Source: Paenibacillus ginsengihumi DSM 21568 | Lineage (GTDB): Bacteria > Bacillota > Bacilli > Paenibacillales > NBRC-103111 | Length of the DNA: 64,000 bases | Reading direction: 5' to 3' | NCBI RefSeq assembly: GCF_000380965.1 | Contig: NZ_KB905572.1 | Coordinates: 1 to 64,000 of the forward strand | Part shown: piece by piece, positions 17,047-26,818 of the stretch | Position numbering within the stretch: the first letter of the stretch is position 1 | Layout of the letters: every line of letters begins with the position of its first letter | Notes under the pieces: model-generated | The model's database searches: none | Told to the model about the DNA's origin: nothing | The model's input: the letters and a program-made list of their open reading frames with translations, nothing else | Translations under genes and position numbers: made by a program

Positions 17047-19941
17047 TCAATTCAGCGCGGCCAGCTCCTCGAGGAGCCGCTCGATCGTTTCGCCGGATAC
17101 GCGCAGCATAGCGTTCTCGCGAAGCTGCTGCAGCGTAAGAGGCCTGGCGATGCTTAGCAGCGCCCCGCCGAGCAGGTGCGGTGCATGGCGTCGGACCGCC
17201 TCGGCCGCCTGCTCATCCATCAGCAGCTCGCTCAGCCGCGTCTTCTCGCTGTACGTTGCGCGGAACAGCCCTGCAGCCTCGTACGCAAAGCGGTATGTTC
17301 CGGAGCCGACGGCGACGCGCAGCCCTTCCGGCACCGGTTCCACGGCCAGAATGCCGTCCGCCTCCCGCAGCGGAACGCCGCTTTCGGTGACGCGATCTGC
17401 CGTCGCGCCGCGCAGGATCACCTCGGCCGTCGCGTTCGCGGGAACGGTCGCGGCGACTTCCAGCCGGGAGTCGGCGACCCGCCAGGCCGACTCGATTCGG
17501 CCGTACATGGAGCGATACGCCGCGCGGGCGTGCGTCAGCAGCGTGGAGCCGAACAGCGGGGCGATCCGGATGCGCTTGTATGCGGGCGCGGAAGGGTCCA
17601 TATCAAGGCCGGCGACCTTGCGGTACATCCAGTCCCCGATCGCGCCGTACGCGTAATGGTTGAACGAGTTCATGTCGTCGCTCCAGAACGAGCCGTCCGG
17701 CTTGATACTGTCCCAATGCTCCCAGATCGTCGTCGCGCCCTTCGAGACGGAATACAGCCAGCCGGGATAGCTTTCCTGCAGCAGCAGGCGCACGGCCGTC
17801 GTATGATAGCCGCTGTTCGACAAGGCGAAGCACAGATGCGGCGTACCGACGAAGCCTGTCGTCAGATGATAGTCGTTCTCGACGATCATGCTGTTCAGAT
17901 CCTCCGCCACCCGCGCCTTCACTTCATCTCCGACGAGATCGAAGGCGAGCGCCAGCACATGCGCCGTCTGGGTCGGCGAAGCGATGCGCCCGTTCTTCGT
18001 GACGAATTCGTCGCGGAACGCCTGCACGATCCGCCGGTGCAGCTCGCCGTACCGCTCGGCATCTTCGCCTTGGCCGAGCACGCGAGCCGCATCGCGCACA
18101 ATGCGCGTGGAATGCGCATAGTAAGCCGTCGCGATCAGCGCGGTCGGCGTCGCCCCGACATAGCTGTTCTCCTTGGCGTCGAGCGCCAGCCAGTCGCCGA
18201 AGTGGAAGCCGGTGTCCCACATCTCCTCCCGCTCCCCCTGGGCGCGGATATATTCGACCCAGCGCTTCATGCTCTCGTACTGCTCGGCGAGAAGGCGCAA
18301 ATCGCCGTAATATTGATACACGGTCCACGGGCAGATGACCGCGGCGTCGCCCCAGGCCGCCGAGTTCGCGCCGCCGACGATGTCGGGCACGACGAACGGC
18401 ACGCCGCCGTCCTCGTGCTGCTCGGCCTTCAGGTCGCGCAGCCATTTCGTGAAGAACGGCGCGCCGTGGTAGTTGAACAGCGCTGTGGCGATGAACACCT
18501 GCGCGTCGCCGGTCCAGCCGAGCCGCTCGTCGCGCTGCGGACAGTCGGTCGGCACGTCGAGGAAGTTGCCGCGCTGCCCCCAGCGGATGTTGCGCTGCAG
18601 CTGGTTCACCCGTTCGTCGGAGCATTCGAATTCGCCGGTCGGGGGCATGTCGGAATGCATCACTTCGCCCTGGAATGCGTCCAGCGGCAAGCCGTTCTCC
18701 TGCCCCGGGAAGCCTGTGACCTTCACGTAGCGGAAGCCCATGAACGTGAAGTGCGGCGCGTACGATTCCTCGCCCTCGCCCTTGGCGATGTATGTCACCG
18801 TCTGCCTGGCCGGGCGCAGATTGCCGAAGTAGATGTTGCCGTCCTTGTCAAGCACCTCCGCATGGCGCAGCTCGATGCGCGTGCCCGCAGGCGCGCGGAC
18901 GGTCATCCGCACGCGGCCGACCATATTTTGCCCCATATCGAGCACATGGTCTCCGGCCGGCGTCACGAAAGCCGCGATCGGGCGGATAGTCTCCGTCACT
19001 TTCACCGGCCAGTTCTCCTGGGGAACCAGATGATCGTAGGGAAAACCGACCTCCTGCACGTCTGCCCATGCCCCGTCATCGAACCCCCCTCCGCTCCAGC
19101 CCTTCTGCTCGAGCCGGGCGTCGTACGACTCGCCGTGATAAATGTTCGCGTACTGCACCGGACTGAGCGCCGCCTTCCAGAGGCGGTCAGTGGCAATGAT
19201 CTCCTCGCTCCCGTCCTCGTAGCGGACATACAGCTCGGCGAGCGCCGCCCTGCATTCGCCGTACATGTAGTTGCGTCCTTCGAAGCCGAGCCCGCCGCGG
19301 TACCAGCCGTCGCCGAGCAGGATGCCGATGCCGTTGCTGCCCTCCCGCAGCAGCCCGGTCACATCATACGTCTGATACTGCAAGCGGCGGCGATAGCTGG
19401 TCCAGCCGGGAGCGAGCAGGTCGCCCGATACTTTCGCACCGTTCAGATACAGCTCGTATACGCCTGCCGCCGTCGCGTAGACGCGCGCGAAGGCGATGCC
19501 CGGGCGAAGGCTGAAGCTGCGCCGCAGCAGGAACGCCGGCTCGGCGTCCGCCGGAATCGCCCTTTGGTCCGGCGTGATCCACTTGGCGCGCCAGGCGGAC
19601 GCGCCGCAGATCCCAAGCTCGAGCGTGCCTTCCTCGCTCCAGCCCGACGCGTTGCCCGCCTCATCCCAGGCCATGACGCGGTAGCGGTAAGGCGTCCGCG
19701 CCGCCAGCTTCGGACCGCCGTATTCCACATGGACGGACCGGTCCGATTCAACCCGTCCGCTGTCCCAGAGCGGTTCCCCGAAGCCTTCGGGCGCGGCGAC
19801 CTGAATGCGGTAGGCCGCCTGGCGGACGCCTCTGCGCTGACCGGCATCGAGCACCCAGCTGAAGCGCGGAACGGCCGTTTCGACGCCGATCAGCCGGGTG
19901 CGGTATTCGCAACAAATCGATTGGATATTCAGCTCGGACAT
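17047..19941 (-). CDS. Alpha-L-rhamnosidase, GH78
   Basis: About 964 residues with no signal peptide, so cytoplasmic. MSELNIQSI is chosen as start because AAAGGGG precedes it at ten bases. Order: N-terminal Bac_rhamnosid_N beta domains, central concanavalin-like domain, (alpha/alpha)6 catalytic barrel, C-terminal beta sandwich. The general acid Glu is expected in TDCPQRDERLGWTGD and the base Glu in TTIWEHWDSIKPDG. A roughly 80-residue tail after the beta sandwich (LSELLMDEQAAEAVRRH onward) occurs in some Bacillales homologues. The enzyme removes terminal rhamnose from imported plant glycosides or oligosaccharides. It is the last gene of the transporter operon, which supports intracellular hydrolysis of the imported sugar. 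Confidence 0.92.
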   Translation of the reverse strand: MSELNIQSICCEYRTRLIGVETAVPRFSWVLDAGQRRGVRQAAYRIQVAAPEGFGEPLWDSGRVESDRSVHVEYGGPKLAARTPYRYRVMAWDEAGNASGWSEEGTLELGICGASAWRAKWITPDQRAIPADAEPAFLLRRSFSLRPGIAFARVYATAAGVYELYLNGAKVSGDLLAPGWTSYRRRLQYQTYDVTGLLREGSNGIGILLGDGWYRGGLGFEGRNYMYGECRAALAELYVRYEDGSEEIIATDRLWKAALSPVQYANIYHGESYDARLEQKGWSGGGFDDGAWADVQEVGFPYDHLVPQENWPVKVTETIRPIAAFVTPAGDHVLDMGQNMVGRVRMTVRAPAGTRIELRHAEVLDKDGNIYFGNLRPARQTVTYIAKGEGEESYAPHFTFMGFRYVKVTGFPGQENGLPLDAFQGEVMHSDMPPTGEFECSDERVNQLQRNIRWGQRGNFLDVPTDCPQRDERLGWTGDAQVFIATALFNYHGAPFFTKWLRDLKAEQHEDGGVPFVVPDIVGGANSAAWGDAAVICPWTVYQYYGDLRLLAEQYESMKRWVEYIRAQGEREEMWDTGFHFGDWLALDAKENSYVGATPTALIATAYYAHSTRIVRDAARVLGQGEDAERYGELHRRIVQAFRDEFVTKNGRIASPTQTAHVLALAFDLVGDEVKARVAEDLNSMIVENDYHLTTGFVGTPHLCFALSNSGYHTTAVRLLLQESYPGWLYSVSKGATTIWEHWDSIKPDGSFWSDDMNSFNHYAYGAIGDWMYRKVAGLDMDPSAPAYKRIRIAPLFGSTLLTHARAAYRSMYGRIESAWRVADSRLEVAATVPANATAEVILRGATADRVTESGVPLREADGILAVEPVPEGLRVAVGSGTYRFAYEAAGLFRATYSEKTRLSELLMDEQAAEAVRRHAPHLLGGALLSIARPLTLQQLRENAMLRVSGETIERLLEELAALN

Positions 19942-20045
19942 GTCTCCCATTTCCCCTTTGCTCAAAGTCGGATGCTTGTTGCTCAATTTGTATGCTTGCA
20001 ACTAATCCGCAGGTGCTGCGAACAAACATGCGGATGCCGCTGGCC

Positions 20046-20873
20046 TCATCCCTTGACAGAGCCTGCCGTCATACCGGCCACGATGCGCCGGTTAAAGAAC
20101 AGGAACAGAATAAGCGGCGGAATCGTAATCAGCAAAATGTTCATAAACAGCAGATTATACTGCGTTACGTACTGGCTCTGGAAATTGTACAGCGTCAGCT
20201 GGACCGTCGCGTTCTTCGAGCCCGGGAGGAAATACAGCGGATTCGTAAAATCGTTGAAAATCGAGACCGACGACAGCACGATAATCGTCGCCGTCACCGG
20301 CTGCAGCAGCGGCAAAATAATGCGAAAAAACAGGCGAAAGCCGCCGCAGCCGTCGATCACCGCCGCCTCGTCGATCTCGCGCGGCAGCGCCGCCATAAAG
20401 CCTCGATACAGCAGCACCGAGAACGGAAAGCCCAGCGCCACCTCCACCAGAATGAGCCCGAAGAGCGTCTTGAACAGCCCCAGACCGTCCAGCACCCAGA
20501 TCGTCGGCACAATGGCCGGCGGAATTATCAGACCCGCGAGAATCAAAAAGTTAAGCAGCGGCGTTGCCCGGCTGGTGCGCCGCTGCAGCACGAAGCCGGC
20601 CATGGCGCACAGCAGAACGAGCAGCGCGATGGACGCCACGGTCAGCACAGTGCTGTTGAAAAAGGCGCGCAGCAGCATGTAATCCCTCGCCACCACTACC
20701 GTTTTGATATTTTCCCAAAATTGCGGCGCCGTCGGCCAGCTCAGGTTCAGCATAGCCGCTTCCTTCTCATCCTTGCCCGCATTGACAATGATGAAATAGA
20801 ACGGAATCCAGAAGGCGACGATCGTAAGCGCGATGCCGAGCAATTCGATAACGAACTGTCTGACGCTTCTCAC
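20046..20873 (-). CDS. Sugar ABC permease, MalG-type (CUT1)
   Basis: A 275-residue permease with six membrane segments. The GTG start overlaps the stop of the preceding permease gene (GTGA) and has AGGAGGT seven bases upstream; a longer frame without these signals was rejected. The EAA cytoplasmic loop is LPREIDEAAVIDGCGGFRLF. N-terminal ELLGIALTIVAFWIPFYFII matches the usual MalG-type first helix. It would heterodimerise with the preceding permease to import an oligosaccharide. No ATPase is encoded here; Bacillales CUT1 systems of this layout generally share an MsmX-type ATPase encoded elsewhere. Confidence 0.92.
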   Translation of the reverse strand: MRSVRQFVIELLGIALTIVAFWIPFYFIIVNAGKDEKEAAMLNLSWPTAPQFWENIKTVVVARDYMLLRAFFNSTVLTVASIALLVLLCAMAGFVLQRRTSRATPLLNFLILAGLIIPPAIVPTIWVLDGLGLFKTLFGLILVEVALGFPFSVLLYRGFMAALPREIDEAAVIDGCGGFRLFFRIILPLLQPVTATIIVLSSVSIFNDFTNPLYFLPGSKNATVQLTLYNFQSQYVTQYNLLFMNILLITIPPLILFLFFNRRIVAGMTAGSVKG

Positions 20874-21736
20874 AGGTCCACCTCCTTGCGGTTGAGATAC
20901 GTATAGAGCGGAAAGGCAAGGGCGGTGACGACGAGAAACAGAATGACGTTGCCCGCCGTGGCGAGGCCGTAGAAGCCGCCTTGATACTGCTTGTAAATAA
21001 TCGATGCAATGAGGTCGGTTGTAAATCCCGGCCCGCCCTTCGTCATCGCCCAGATCAGGTCGAACGAGCGAAGGCCGCCGATAAAGGACAGAATAATGAC
21101 GGAGTTCATGGCAGGCCGGCTGAGCGGCACGATGATGTTCCAAAATTTGTTCCAGCTGCTGCCCCCGTCGATCTGCAACGCTTCATAATATTCGTGCGGG
21201 ATCGACATAATGCCTGCGATATAGATGACGGTGGCGATGCCGACGCCCTTCCAGACGTCGACCAGGGCGACCGACATCAGCGCCAGCTTCGGATTGCCGA
21301 GCCAGTCGGGGCCTTCGATGCCGACGGCGGCCAGCGCCGTATTGATGATGCCCTGCGTCGGGTGCATCATCATGCTGAAGGTAATGCCGACGGCGATCGT
21401 GCTGACCAGCGTAGGAAAAAAGATCACCGAGCGCAAATAATCGCGGGTGCGCAGCTTCGTGGTCAGCAGCACGCCGAGCAGCAGGCCGAGAACGACCTTG
21501 AGCGAGCATGTGACGACGGCGTAAATAAGCGTATTCTTGAAGCCGATGCTGAGCGATTGCTCGCGAAAAAACATCACGAAGTTTTCCAGACCGATGAACT
21601 CCCACTCCGACAAGTTCCAGCGCGTCAGGCTGAAGAAGAACGACATGACGGTCGGGAGGATGAAAATGATGAAATAGATGACGGCCGCAGGCACCAGAAA
21701 CCAGTGCGAATACGTCCGTTTCATGACGCTGTTCAT
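20870..21736 (-). CDS. Sugar ABC permease, MalF/LplB-type (CUT1)
   Basis: A 288-residue inner-membrane permease. Its first helix, HWFLVPAAVIYFIIFILPTV, is preceded by a short basic tail. The EAA loop IPHEYYEALQIDGGSSWNKFW is the docking site for the ATPase. It lies after the binding-protein gene, and its stop codon overlaps the start of the second permease gene, implying translational coupling. Together these form a rhamnoside or oligosaccharide importer. Confidence 0.92.
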   Translation of the reverse strand: MNSVMKRTYSHWFLVPAAVIYFIIFILPTVMSFFFSLTRWNLSEWEFIGLENFVMFFREQSLSIGFKNTLIYAVVTCSLKVVLGLLLGVLLTTKLRTRDYLRSVIFFPTLVSTIAVGITFSMMMHPTQGIINTALAAVGIEGPDWLGNPKLALMSVALVDVWKGVGIATVIYIAGIMSIPHEYYEALQIDGGSSWNKFWNIIVPLSRPAMNSVIILSFIGGLRSFDLIWAMTKGGPGFTTDLIASIIYKQYQGGFYGLATAGNVILFLVVTALAFPLYTYLNRKEVDL

Positions 21737-21912
21737 GCGCTTCTCTCCTAAGCTTCCGGAGCCCGGGCCAGCCCAGCGGTCCGCGCTATCGGGCTGGGCT
21801 CCTGATGTATGGGCGGCGGGGCGGGGATGCCAGTGGAGCGGCGCCCACCCCGAGATTCACCGCGATGACGGCAGCAGCAGTGGACGGCTTGATGCCGGGC
21901 AGACGGCCGGGC

Positions 21913-23262
21913 TTACCAGCCGCTCAGTCCCAGCTGCTTCGCCTGCTTCTCGACGTCCCTGTCGTACGCTTCCGCGCCTTCCTTCGCCTTCTTGATGCCT
22001 GTGCCGACTTCAACGGTAATCTGCTCGAGGCTCGGGCCTTTGACAGGAGAGACGAATTCCAGCGCGGGCGCCGTCTTGCCGCTGTCGAAATACGGCAGCA
22101 TATCCTTGACGAGCGCCGGCACGTCGTCCGGCATCGACGCCCCTTTGATCAGATAAGGGCCTGTCGGCATCGACACCGATGCGGACGCCTTGACGCCCTC
22201 GACGGAGGCGACAAAAGCCAGAAACTGCTTGGCTTCCTCGATATGCTTGCTTTCCTTATAGATGTAACCGCCTCCGGGCATCCAGATCGTCAGGCCGTTC
22301 TGCTCCGCAGCGTCCCCCGGCTGGGCGAAGAAGCCGATGTCGTCCATCTGGTCGGGGAAATTTTGGAGCAGCGTCGGCGTCGCGGACGACAGCATCGGAT
22401 AGTGCGCCCCGCTGCCCTCGGCCAGCATCTTCAGACCGGCGTCGTAGGTCGTCGCCAGAAGATCCTTATTCAACAGGCCTCGGTCGTTAAGCTCCTGCAG
22501 CTTCTCGAACGCGCGGAGCATCGCCGGCGTATTCGCGTTCGTCGCCTTATGGGCCGTGAAATCGTCGGCGAACGACGGCACCTGCGCCTGCACGTTGTAG
22601 AAGTCGGCCAGCACGACGACCTGGGACGTCCACGTATCCTTGTAGGTGCCGATGATCGGCGTTATGCCGACCGCCTTGATTTTTTCGCTGTTCGCCATTA
22701 ATTCCGCCCATGTCGTCGGCACCTTCAGGCCGAGATCGGCGTAGATCTTTTTGTTGTAGAACCAGCCTCCGGCCGTCGTCGAGCCAATCGGCACGCCGTA
22801 GATTTTGCCGTTATAGGTCACCGTCGGCTTGAATGAGTCGAGCACATCGGCCTGGAACGGCTCGTTCGTCAAATCGAGCAAATTTTTTTCCGGAGACAGC
22901 GCCTGCATGAGCGAGCCGGAATTGTAGAAGAAGACGTCTGTCATATCTCCCGTCGCCAGCCGCGTTTTGACGATATTATCCCCTTCGGAGCCGCCCGGGC
23001 GGGTCTCCAGCTCGATTGTAATGTTCGGGTTGACCTGCTTGAACGCCTCGATGTAGGCATTGGCGGAATTCACGGTTTCCTGCGCATTGTCCACGAGAAG
23101 CGAAATGGTCACCTTCTTGCCTTGTCCTTGAGCCCCGCCGGAGCCTTCGCTTGCTCCCGCATCGCCGTCGCTGCAGGCGGCAAGCGGAAGGGCGAGCAGC
23201 AGCGTGCACAGCGAGACGGCGAACGGCTTGATCGCCGCCGTCTTCATGCCCTTTGTTTTCAT
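21913..23262 (-). CDS. Sugar ABC substrate-binding lipoprotein (CUT1)
   Basis: A 449-residue family 1 solute-binding protein. MKTKGMKT follows GGGGGAG at seven bases; the upstream in-frame extension was rejected. The signal peptide has the lipobox LAAC, with a Ser/Gly-rich linker after it. Typical segments are ANAYIEAFKQVNPNITIEL, SPEKNLLDLTNEPF, GGWFYNKKIYADLGLKVPTT and VPTTWAEL. It is the first gene of the transport and rhamnosidase operon. The predicted ligand is a rhamnose-containing oligosaccharide, based only on the downstream GH78 gene. A cre site overlaps its promoter. Confidence 0.92.
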   Translation of the reverse strand: MKTKGMKTAAIKPFAVSLCTLLLALPLAACSDGDAGASEGSGGAQGQGKKVTISLLVDNAQETVNSANAYIEAFKQVNPNITIELETRPGGSEGDNIVKTRLATGDMTDVFFYNSGSLMQALSPEKNLLDLTNEPFQADVLDSFKPTVTYNGKIYGVPIGSTTAGGWFYNKKIYADLGLKVPTTWAELMANSEKIKAVGITPIIGTYKDTWTSQVVVLADFYNVQAQVPSFADDFTAHKATNANTPAMLRAFEKLQELNDRGLLNKDLLATTYDAGLKMLAEGSGAHYPMLSSATPTLLQNFPDQMDDIGFFAQPGDAAEQNGLTIWMPGGGYIYKESKHIEEAKQFLAFVASVEGVKASASVSMPTGPYLIKGASMPDDVPALVKDMLPYFDSGKTAPALEFVSPVKGPSLEQITVEVGTGIKKAKEGAEAYDRDVEKQAKQLGLSGW

Positions 23263-23324
23263 GGTCAACTCCCCCTTGGTGCGTGTTCCGTCCGTAAAGA
23301 CGGTTTTCTTTTCGTTCAATGATT

Positions 23325-23362
23325 ATTGTATAGTCCGAAGACCCGAACTGTAAGCGCTTCAT
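23325..23362 (-). promoter_or_regulatory. Promoter overlapped by CcpA cre site
   Basis: On the minus strand TTACAG, 17 bases and TACAAT form the promoter. The sequence ATGAAGCGCTTACA overlaps the -35 element; read on the plus strand, TGTAAGCGCTTCAT matches the cre consensus TGWAARCGYTWNCW at 13 of 14 positions. Catabolite repression of the rhamnoside operon is therefore likely. Confidence 0.75.
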
Positions 23363-23393
23363 TATTTGGGTGAACGTCCGATTTTTTTAGATC

Positions 23394-23571
23394 AGCACCT
23401 ATGACTCGCGATTCCTTCCGTCATCGGTCGCCACCTGCGGGATTGAAAATTCAGCGTGTGGTTGCCGCTGCATTTTCAAGATTTGGCACCTATGACTTGT
23501 GATTCCTTCCGTCATCGGTTGACACCTGCGGGATTGAAAATTCAGCGTGTGGTTGCCGCTGCATTTTCAAG
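23394..23571. repeat. Two tandem copies of the two-hairpin dispersed repeat
   Basis: Two nearly identical copies start GCACCTATGACT and end GCTGCATTTTCAAGAT. The second hairpin is very clear here: TTGAAAATTCAGCG pairs with CGCTGCATTTTCAA. The stop codon and the last ten or so codons of the histidine kinase gene lie within the second copy. Confidence 0.9.
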
Positions 23572-25311
23572 ATGGGGATACGGCTTGAACCGCAGCGTCA
23601 CGCTCGTCCCTTCGCCCGGCCTGCTCCTTACCTTAAGAGAGCTGTCCTCCCCATAATACAGCTTGAGCCGTTCCCGCACGTTGCGCAGCCCGTACCCCTG
23701 CTCCGTCCGGGCCGGATCGTCCATGCCGACGCCGTCGTCCTCCACCGTAAAAATAAGATAGGAGCCGTCCCTTGCGCCGGTGAGCCGGATCGTCCCGCTT
23801 CCGAGCTTCGGCTCGAGCCCGTGGTAGATGGCGTTCTCGACGAGCGGCTGCAGCAGCAGCTTCAAAATATCCATGGCCAAAATCGACTCCTCGACCTGCT
23901 CCACATACCGGAACCGATGATGAAAGCGGATGTTCTGGATGCGCAAATAATGCTCGATATGCTTCAGCTCGTTGTATACCGGAATCGTCTCCCGGCCTTT
24001 GTTCAGGCTCAGCTTGAAGCTCTCCGACAGCGACTCCGCCATCTGGGCGATCGGTTCGCTTCGGTGCAGCACCGCCATCCAGTAGATCGAATCGAGCGTA
24101 TTGTACAAAAAATGCGGCTTGATCTGCGATTGCAGCGCGCGCAGCTCAGCCTCCCTTTCCTTGAGCTTGGACCTCATGAGCTTCGCATTCAGCTCGTCGT
24201 TCTCGCAGGCGACCCTGCGGAATGTCTCGGCGATCACGCCGACCTCGTCCTTGTCGAAGCTGCCACCCAAATCTTTTATGCCCATCGTCCAGTCCAGCAT
24301 CATTTTCTTCAAGCGCAGGAGCGGCCTGGTGACGGTCCCGGAGATCAAATAGGACAGCGCGAGCGCAATGACCGCGAATCCCGCGGCGATCGCCATGGTG
24401 GCCCAGCGAATGTTTTGCGACTGCTTAAGCAGCTCCTTTGCCCGCACCAGATGAAGGAACGTCCAGCCTGTCGTCTGATTGTACACCGGATTGATCAGGT
24501 AGCCCTCGTTCTGAAGGCGGCCGATCGCTTCCTGAACGCTTCCGCTGCCGTCTGCTGCCGCTGCGGTCGCCGATTCGCCGTACACCGCCTGGACAGACCC
24601 GTGACTGTCGTCGATGACCATATACGAGCCGTAATCGTCGGCTGTGCCGAACACTTGGCCGAAGATCGCCTTCGAGACGTTCACGATCAGGATGCCGATC
24701 GGCTGCCCTTCCGTATCTCCGGAATGTCTGAACAGCTTGACGGTCGAGAACGCCTCGTCCGTTTCCCCGAACAGATCCTTCGGATAATACACGACTTTGC
24801 CCTTGCTCGCGTATGCGCTCCGGTACCAATCGGCGCTAACCATGCGGCCCATTTTGCCCGGCCCTTCATAGACTCCCGCATCGTCCGAGCGGCCCGAGCA
24901 GTAGGCATTCAATTGCAGATCAAGCAGACAGATCGATTTGACGTAACGGGTATCGGAATAGGTGGCGCTGATCAGCCGCTGCAGCCGCGTAGATAACCGG
25001 ACGCCTCCGCTGTCCGGCTGAATCATCGGGTCGCTGCCCCTGCTCAGCTGCTCGCGAATCGCTTCATTGACGACGATCGAATAATGCAGGTTATTGATGC
25101 TGCGCAGCAGCAGGTCGGCCATGTCGCTGGAGGTTCGCAGCCGCTCCCGGTTCGTCTTTTCGTTCAGATCCATCAGCGCGTTGTTCGCAACATTGAAGGA
25201 AATATAGCCGACCAGCATGATCGAGGGGATGGACAGCGCAATCATCGCAGCCAGGAAACGGTGGCGGATTTTGCCAAAACGAAACCGCTTTCCAATCTTC
25301 GCACTCAGCAT
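23542..25311 (-). CDS. Sensor histidine kinase, YesM type
   Basis: A 589-residue membrane kinase. A transmembrane helix near residues 18-40 and another near 300-320 flank an extracellular sensing domain of about 260 residues. A HAMP-like segment follows, then the His_kinase domain with the phospho-acceptor in QIKPHFLYNTLDSIYWM and the ATPase motifs LVENAIYHGLEP, DDGVGM and GYGLRNVRERL. It probably senses extracellular sugar or its binding protein and controls the adjacent rhamnoside operon with the response regulator encoded upstream in the same orientation. The final residues, PHLENAAATTR, and the stop come from an inserted dispersed repeat, so the natural end was probably a little different. 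Confidence 0.92.
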   Translation of the reverse strand: MLSAKIGKRFRFGKIRHRFLAAMIALSIPSIMLVGYISFNVANNALMDLNEKTNRERLRTSSDMADLLLRSINNLHYSIVVNEAIREQLSRGSDPMIQPDSGGVRLSTRLQRLISATYSDTRYVKSICLLDLQLNAYCSGRSDDAGVYEGPGKMGRMVSADWYRSAYASKGKVVYYPKDLFGETDEAFSTVKLFRHSGDTEGQPIGILIVNVSKAIFGQVFGTADDYGSYMVIDDSHGSVQAVYGESATAAAADGSGSVQEAIGRLQNEGYLINPVYNQTTGWTFLHLVRAKELLKQSQNIRWATMAIAAGFAVIALALSYLISGTVTRPLLRLKKMMLDWTMGIKDLGGSFDKDEVGVIAETFRRVACENDELNAKLMRSKLKEREAELRALQSQIKPHFLYNTLDSIYWMAVLHRSEPIAQMAESLSESFKLSLNKGRETIPVYNELKHIEHYLRIQNIRFHHRFRYVEQVEESILAMDILKLLLQPLVENAIYHGLEPKLGSGTIRLTGARDGSYLIFTVEDDGVGMDDPARTEQGYGLRNVRERLKLYYGEDSSLKVRSRPGEGTSVTLRFKPYPHLENAAATTR

Positions 25312-25324
25312 CGTTGCATCATCC

Positions 25325-26818
25325 TTATTTTCCGGTCCGATGGGCGTCCCGATATTGTCCTGGCGTCGTGCCGACCGTTTTTTTGAACAGCTCCGTAAAA
25401 TGCCGGTAATTTTGATAACCGACCCGCTCGCTCACCTCGTTCACGCGCATGCCGCTGCGCAGCATCGCTTTGGCGCGCTCCATTCGCAGACCGGTTAGAT
25501 GCTTGATATAGGAGATGCCCATCTGCTCCTTGAACAGCAGGCTGAAGTAAGCGGGATTGAGGCCGACGTGCTCGGCCAGCTCCTGCAGCGAGACGTCCTG
25601 CCCGTACCGCTCGTCCAGATAGCGGAGCGCTTTCTCGATGGCGGCATGCCTGCATGCGCGCCTCACCCCTGCCGCCCAGGTTAGCGCGGCCTCCAGCTTG
25701 TCGCGCAGCCAGCGGAACATCTCTTCCCGGGCGCGCATCTCATGCAGCTCGCGATGGTCCACTGCGCCGAGCTCGCGCAGATCGCACCCCGTTTCTTTGG
25801 CGACCTCGAGGCCGAGATAGGCGAGCTTCAATAGCTCCTGCTCCACCCGTTCAGGGGGCAGCTTTTGCTCCATCGTCCAGGCCGCGAAATCGTCCAATGC
25901 GCGGGACAATCCTTGCCGATCGCCCGTCCTTAAGGAGACGATCGCCGCCTCCTCGTGCCGCGTCAAACCCGGAGGAAGCTGTTCGTCCCTGCCTTCGACA
26001 TCCTCGATCCGCGTCCAGCCGCTTTCCTCCAGAAATTGGCCGTACCGCAGCGCCCGCAGCGCTTCCCGGTAACTGCGCGAGGCGCCGCCAAGCGATGCGT
26101 ACGTCCGGCCTGACCCGAACGCGGACCGGGCCGAGCCGGACGCTTCGATCAGCGCATCATGCAGCGCCTCGGGCGGCAGCTCCCGATGAAGCGCGACCGC
26201 CAGCCGTTCATTCCCGTTCGTCACGCCGATGATGCGGTAAGAAGGATGTTCGGGCAGGGCCGGACGTTCCTCTGAAAACGCGAGCACGGTGACGCCCGCC
26301 ACGTTCGCCCAGTCCTCGCCGTATACGTCCTTCCATTTGCCTTCCGCCCGTTCTCCGGCCAGAAGCAGGTCAAGCGTCGCTTTCTCCAGCAGATCGCTTC
26401 GGCTCGCTTCTAATTTTTTCTTCATCTCGCCGAATGCCTGCTCCTTGCCGATCCGGTTCATTGTCCTGCGCAGCGCCGCTTCGATCTTGGATACGGTCAC
26501 CGGCTTCTCCAAATAGTCGATGACGCCGAGTCCGATGGCACGGCGCACGTACTCGAATTCGTTGAAGCCGCTGAATACGATGAACATCGTCTCCGGCGAC
26601 TCGGCCGCCGCCGTCTCGATCAGCTGCAGCCCGTCCATCCCGGGCATCCGGATGTCCGTCAGCACAATATCCGGTTTACACGCCCGCAGCAGCTGCAGTG
26701 CCGACACGCCGTCCTCCGCCGTGCCGGCCAGCTCAACCCCATACCGACTCCAATCGATCATCTGCCGAAGACCTTGGAGCACGATATATTCGTCGTCAAA
26801 TATAACCGCTTTCAACAT
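25325..26818 (-). CDS. Response regulator, YesN/AraC type
   Basis: A 497-residue regulator. The receiver domain (1-120) has the acidic pair in FDDEY, the phospho-acceptor Asp in DIVLTDIRMPGMDGL, and the Lys in EKPV. A roughly 250-residue linker follows. The C-terminal AraC-type DNA-binding domain has VSLQELAEHVGLNPAYFSLLF and NEVSERVGYQNYRHFTELFK. It sits 13 bases before the kinase gene, so they form one transcription unit. Such pairs activate carbohydrate-uptake operons, here most likely the downstream binding-protein, permease and rhamnosidase genes. Confidence 0.93.
   Translation of the reverse strand: MLKAVIFDDEYIVLQGLRQMIDWSRYGVELAGTAEDGVSALQLLRACKPDIVLTDIRMPGMDGLQLIETAAAESPETMFIVFSGFNEFEYVRRAIGLGVIDYLEKPVTVSKIEAALRRTMNRIGKEQAFGEMKKKLEASRSDLLEKATLDLLLAGERAEGKWKDVYGEDWANVAGVTVLAFSEERPALPEHPSYRIIGVTNGNERLAVALHRELPPEALHDALIEASGSARSAFGSGRTYASLGGASRSYREALRALRYGQFLEESGWTRIEDVEGRDEQLPPGLTRHEEAAIVSLRTGDRQGLSRALDDFAAWTMEQKLPPERVEQELLKLAYLGLEVAKETGCDLRELGAVDHRELHEMRAREEMFRWLRDKLEAALTWAAGVRRACRHAAIEKALRYLDERYGQDVSLQELAEHVGLNPAYFSLLFKEQMGISYIKHLTGLRMERAKAMLRSGMRVNEVSERVGYQNYRHFTELFKKTVGTTPGQYRDAHRTGK

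Noticed and set aside
17176-20682. A very long open frame on the plus strand across the rhamnosidase gene
   Set aside because: It has no domain, no ribosome-binding site and is antisense to a clear GH78 gene. High GC content and codon bias explain the openness.
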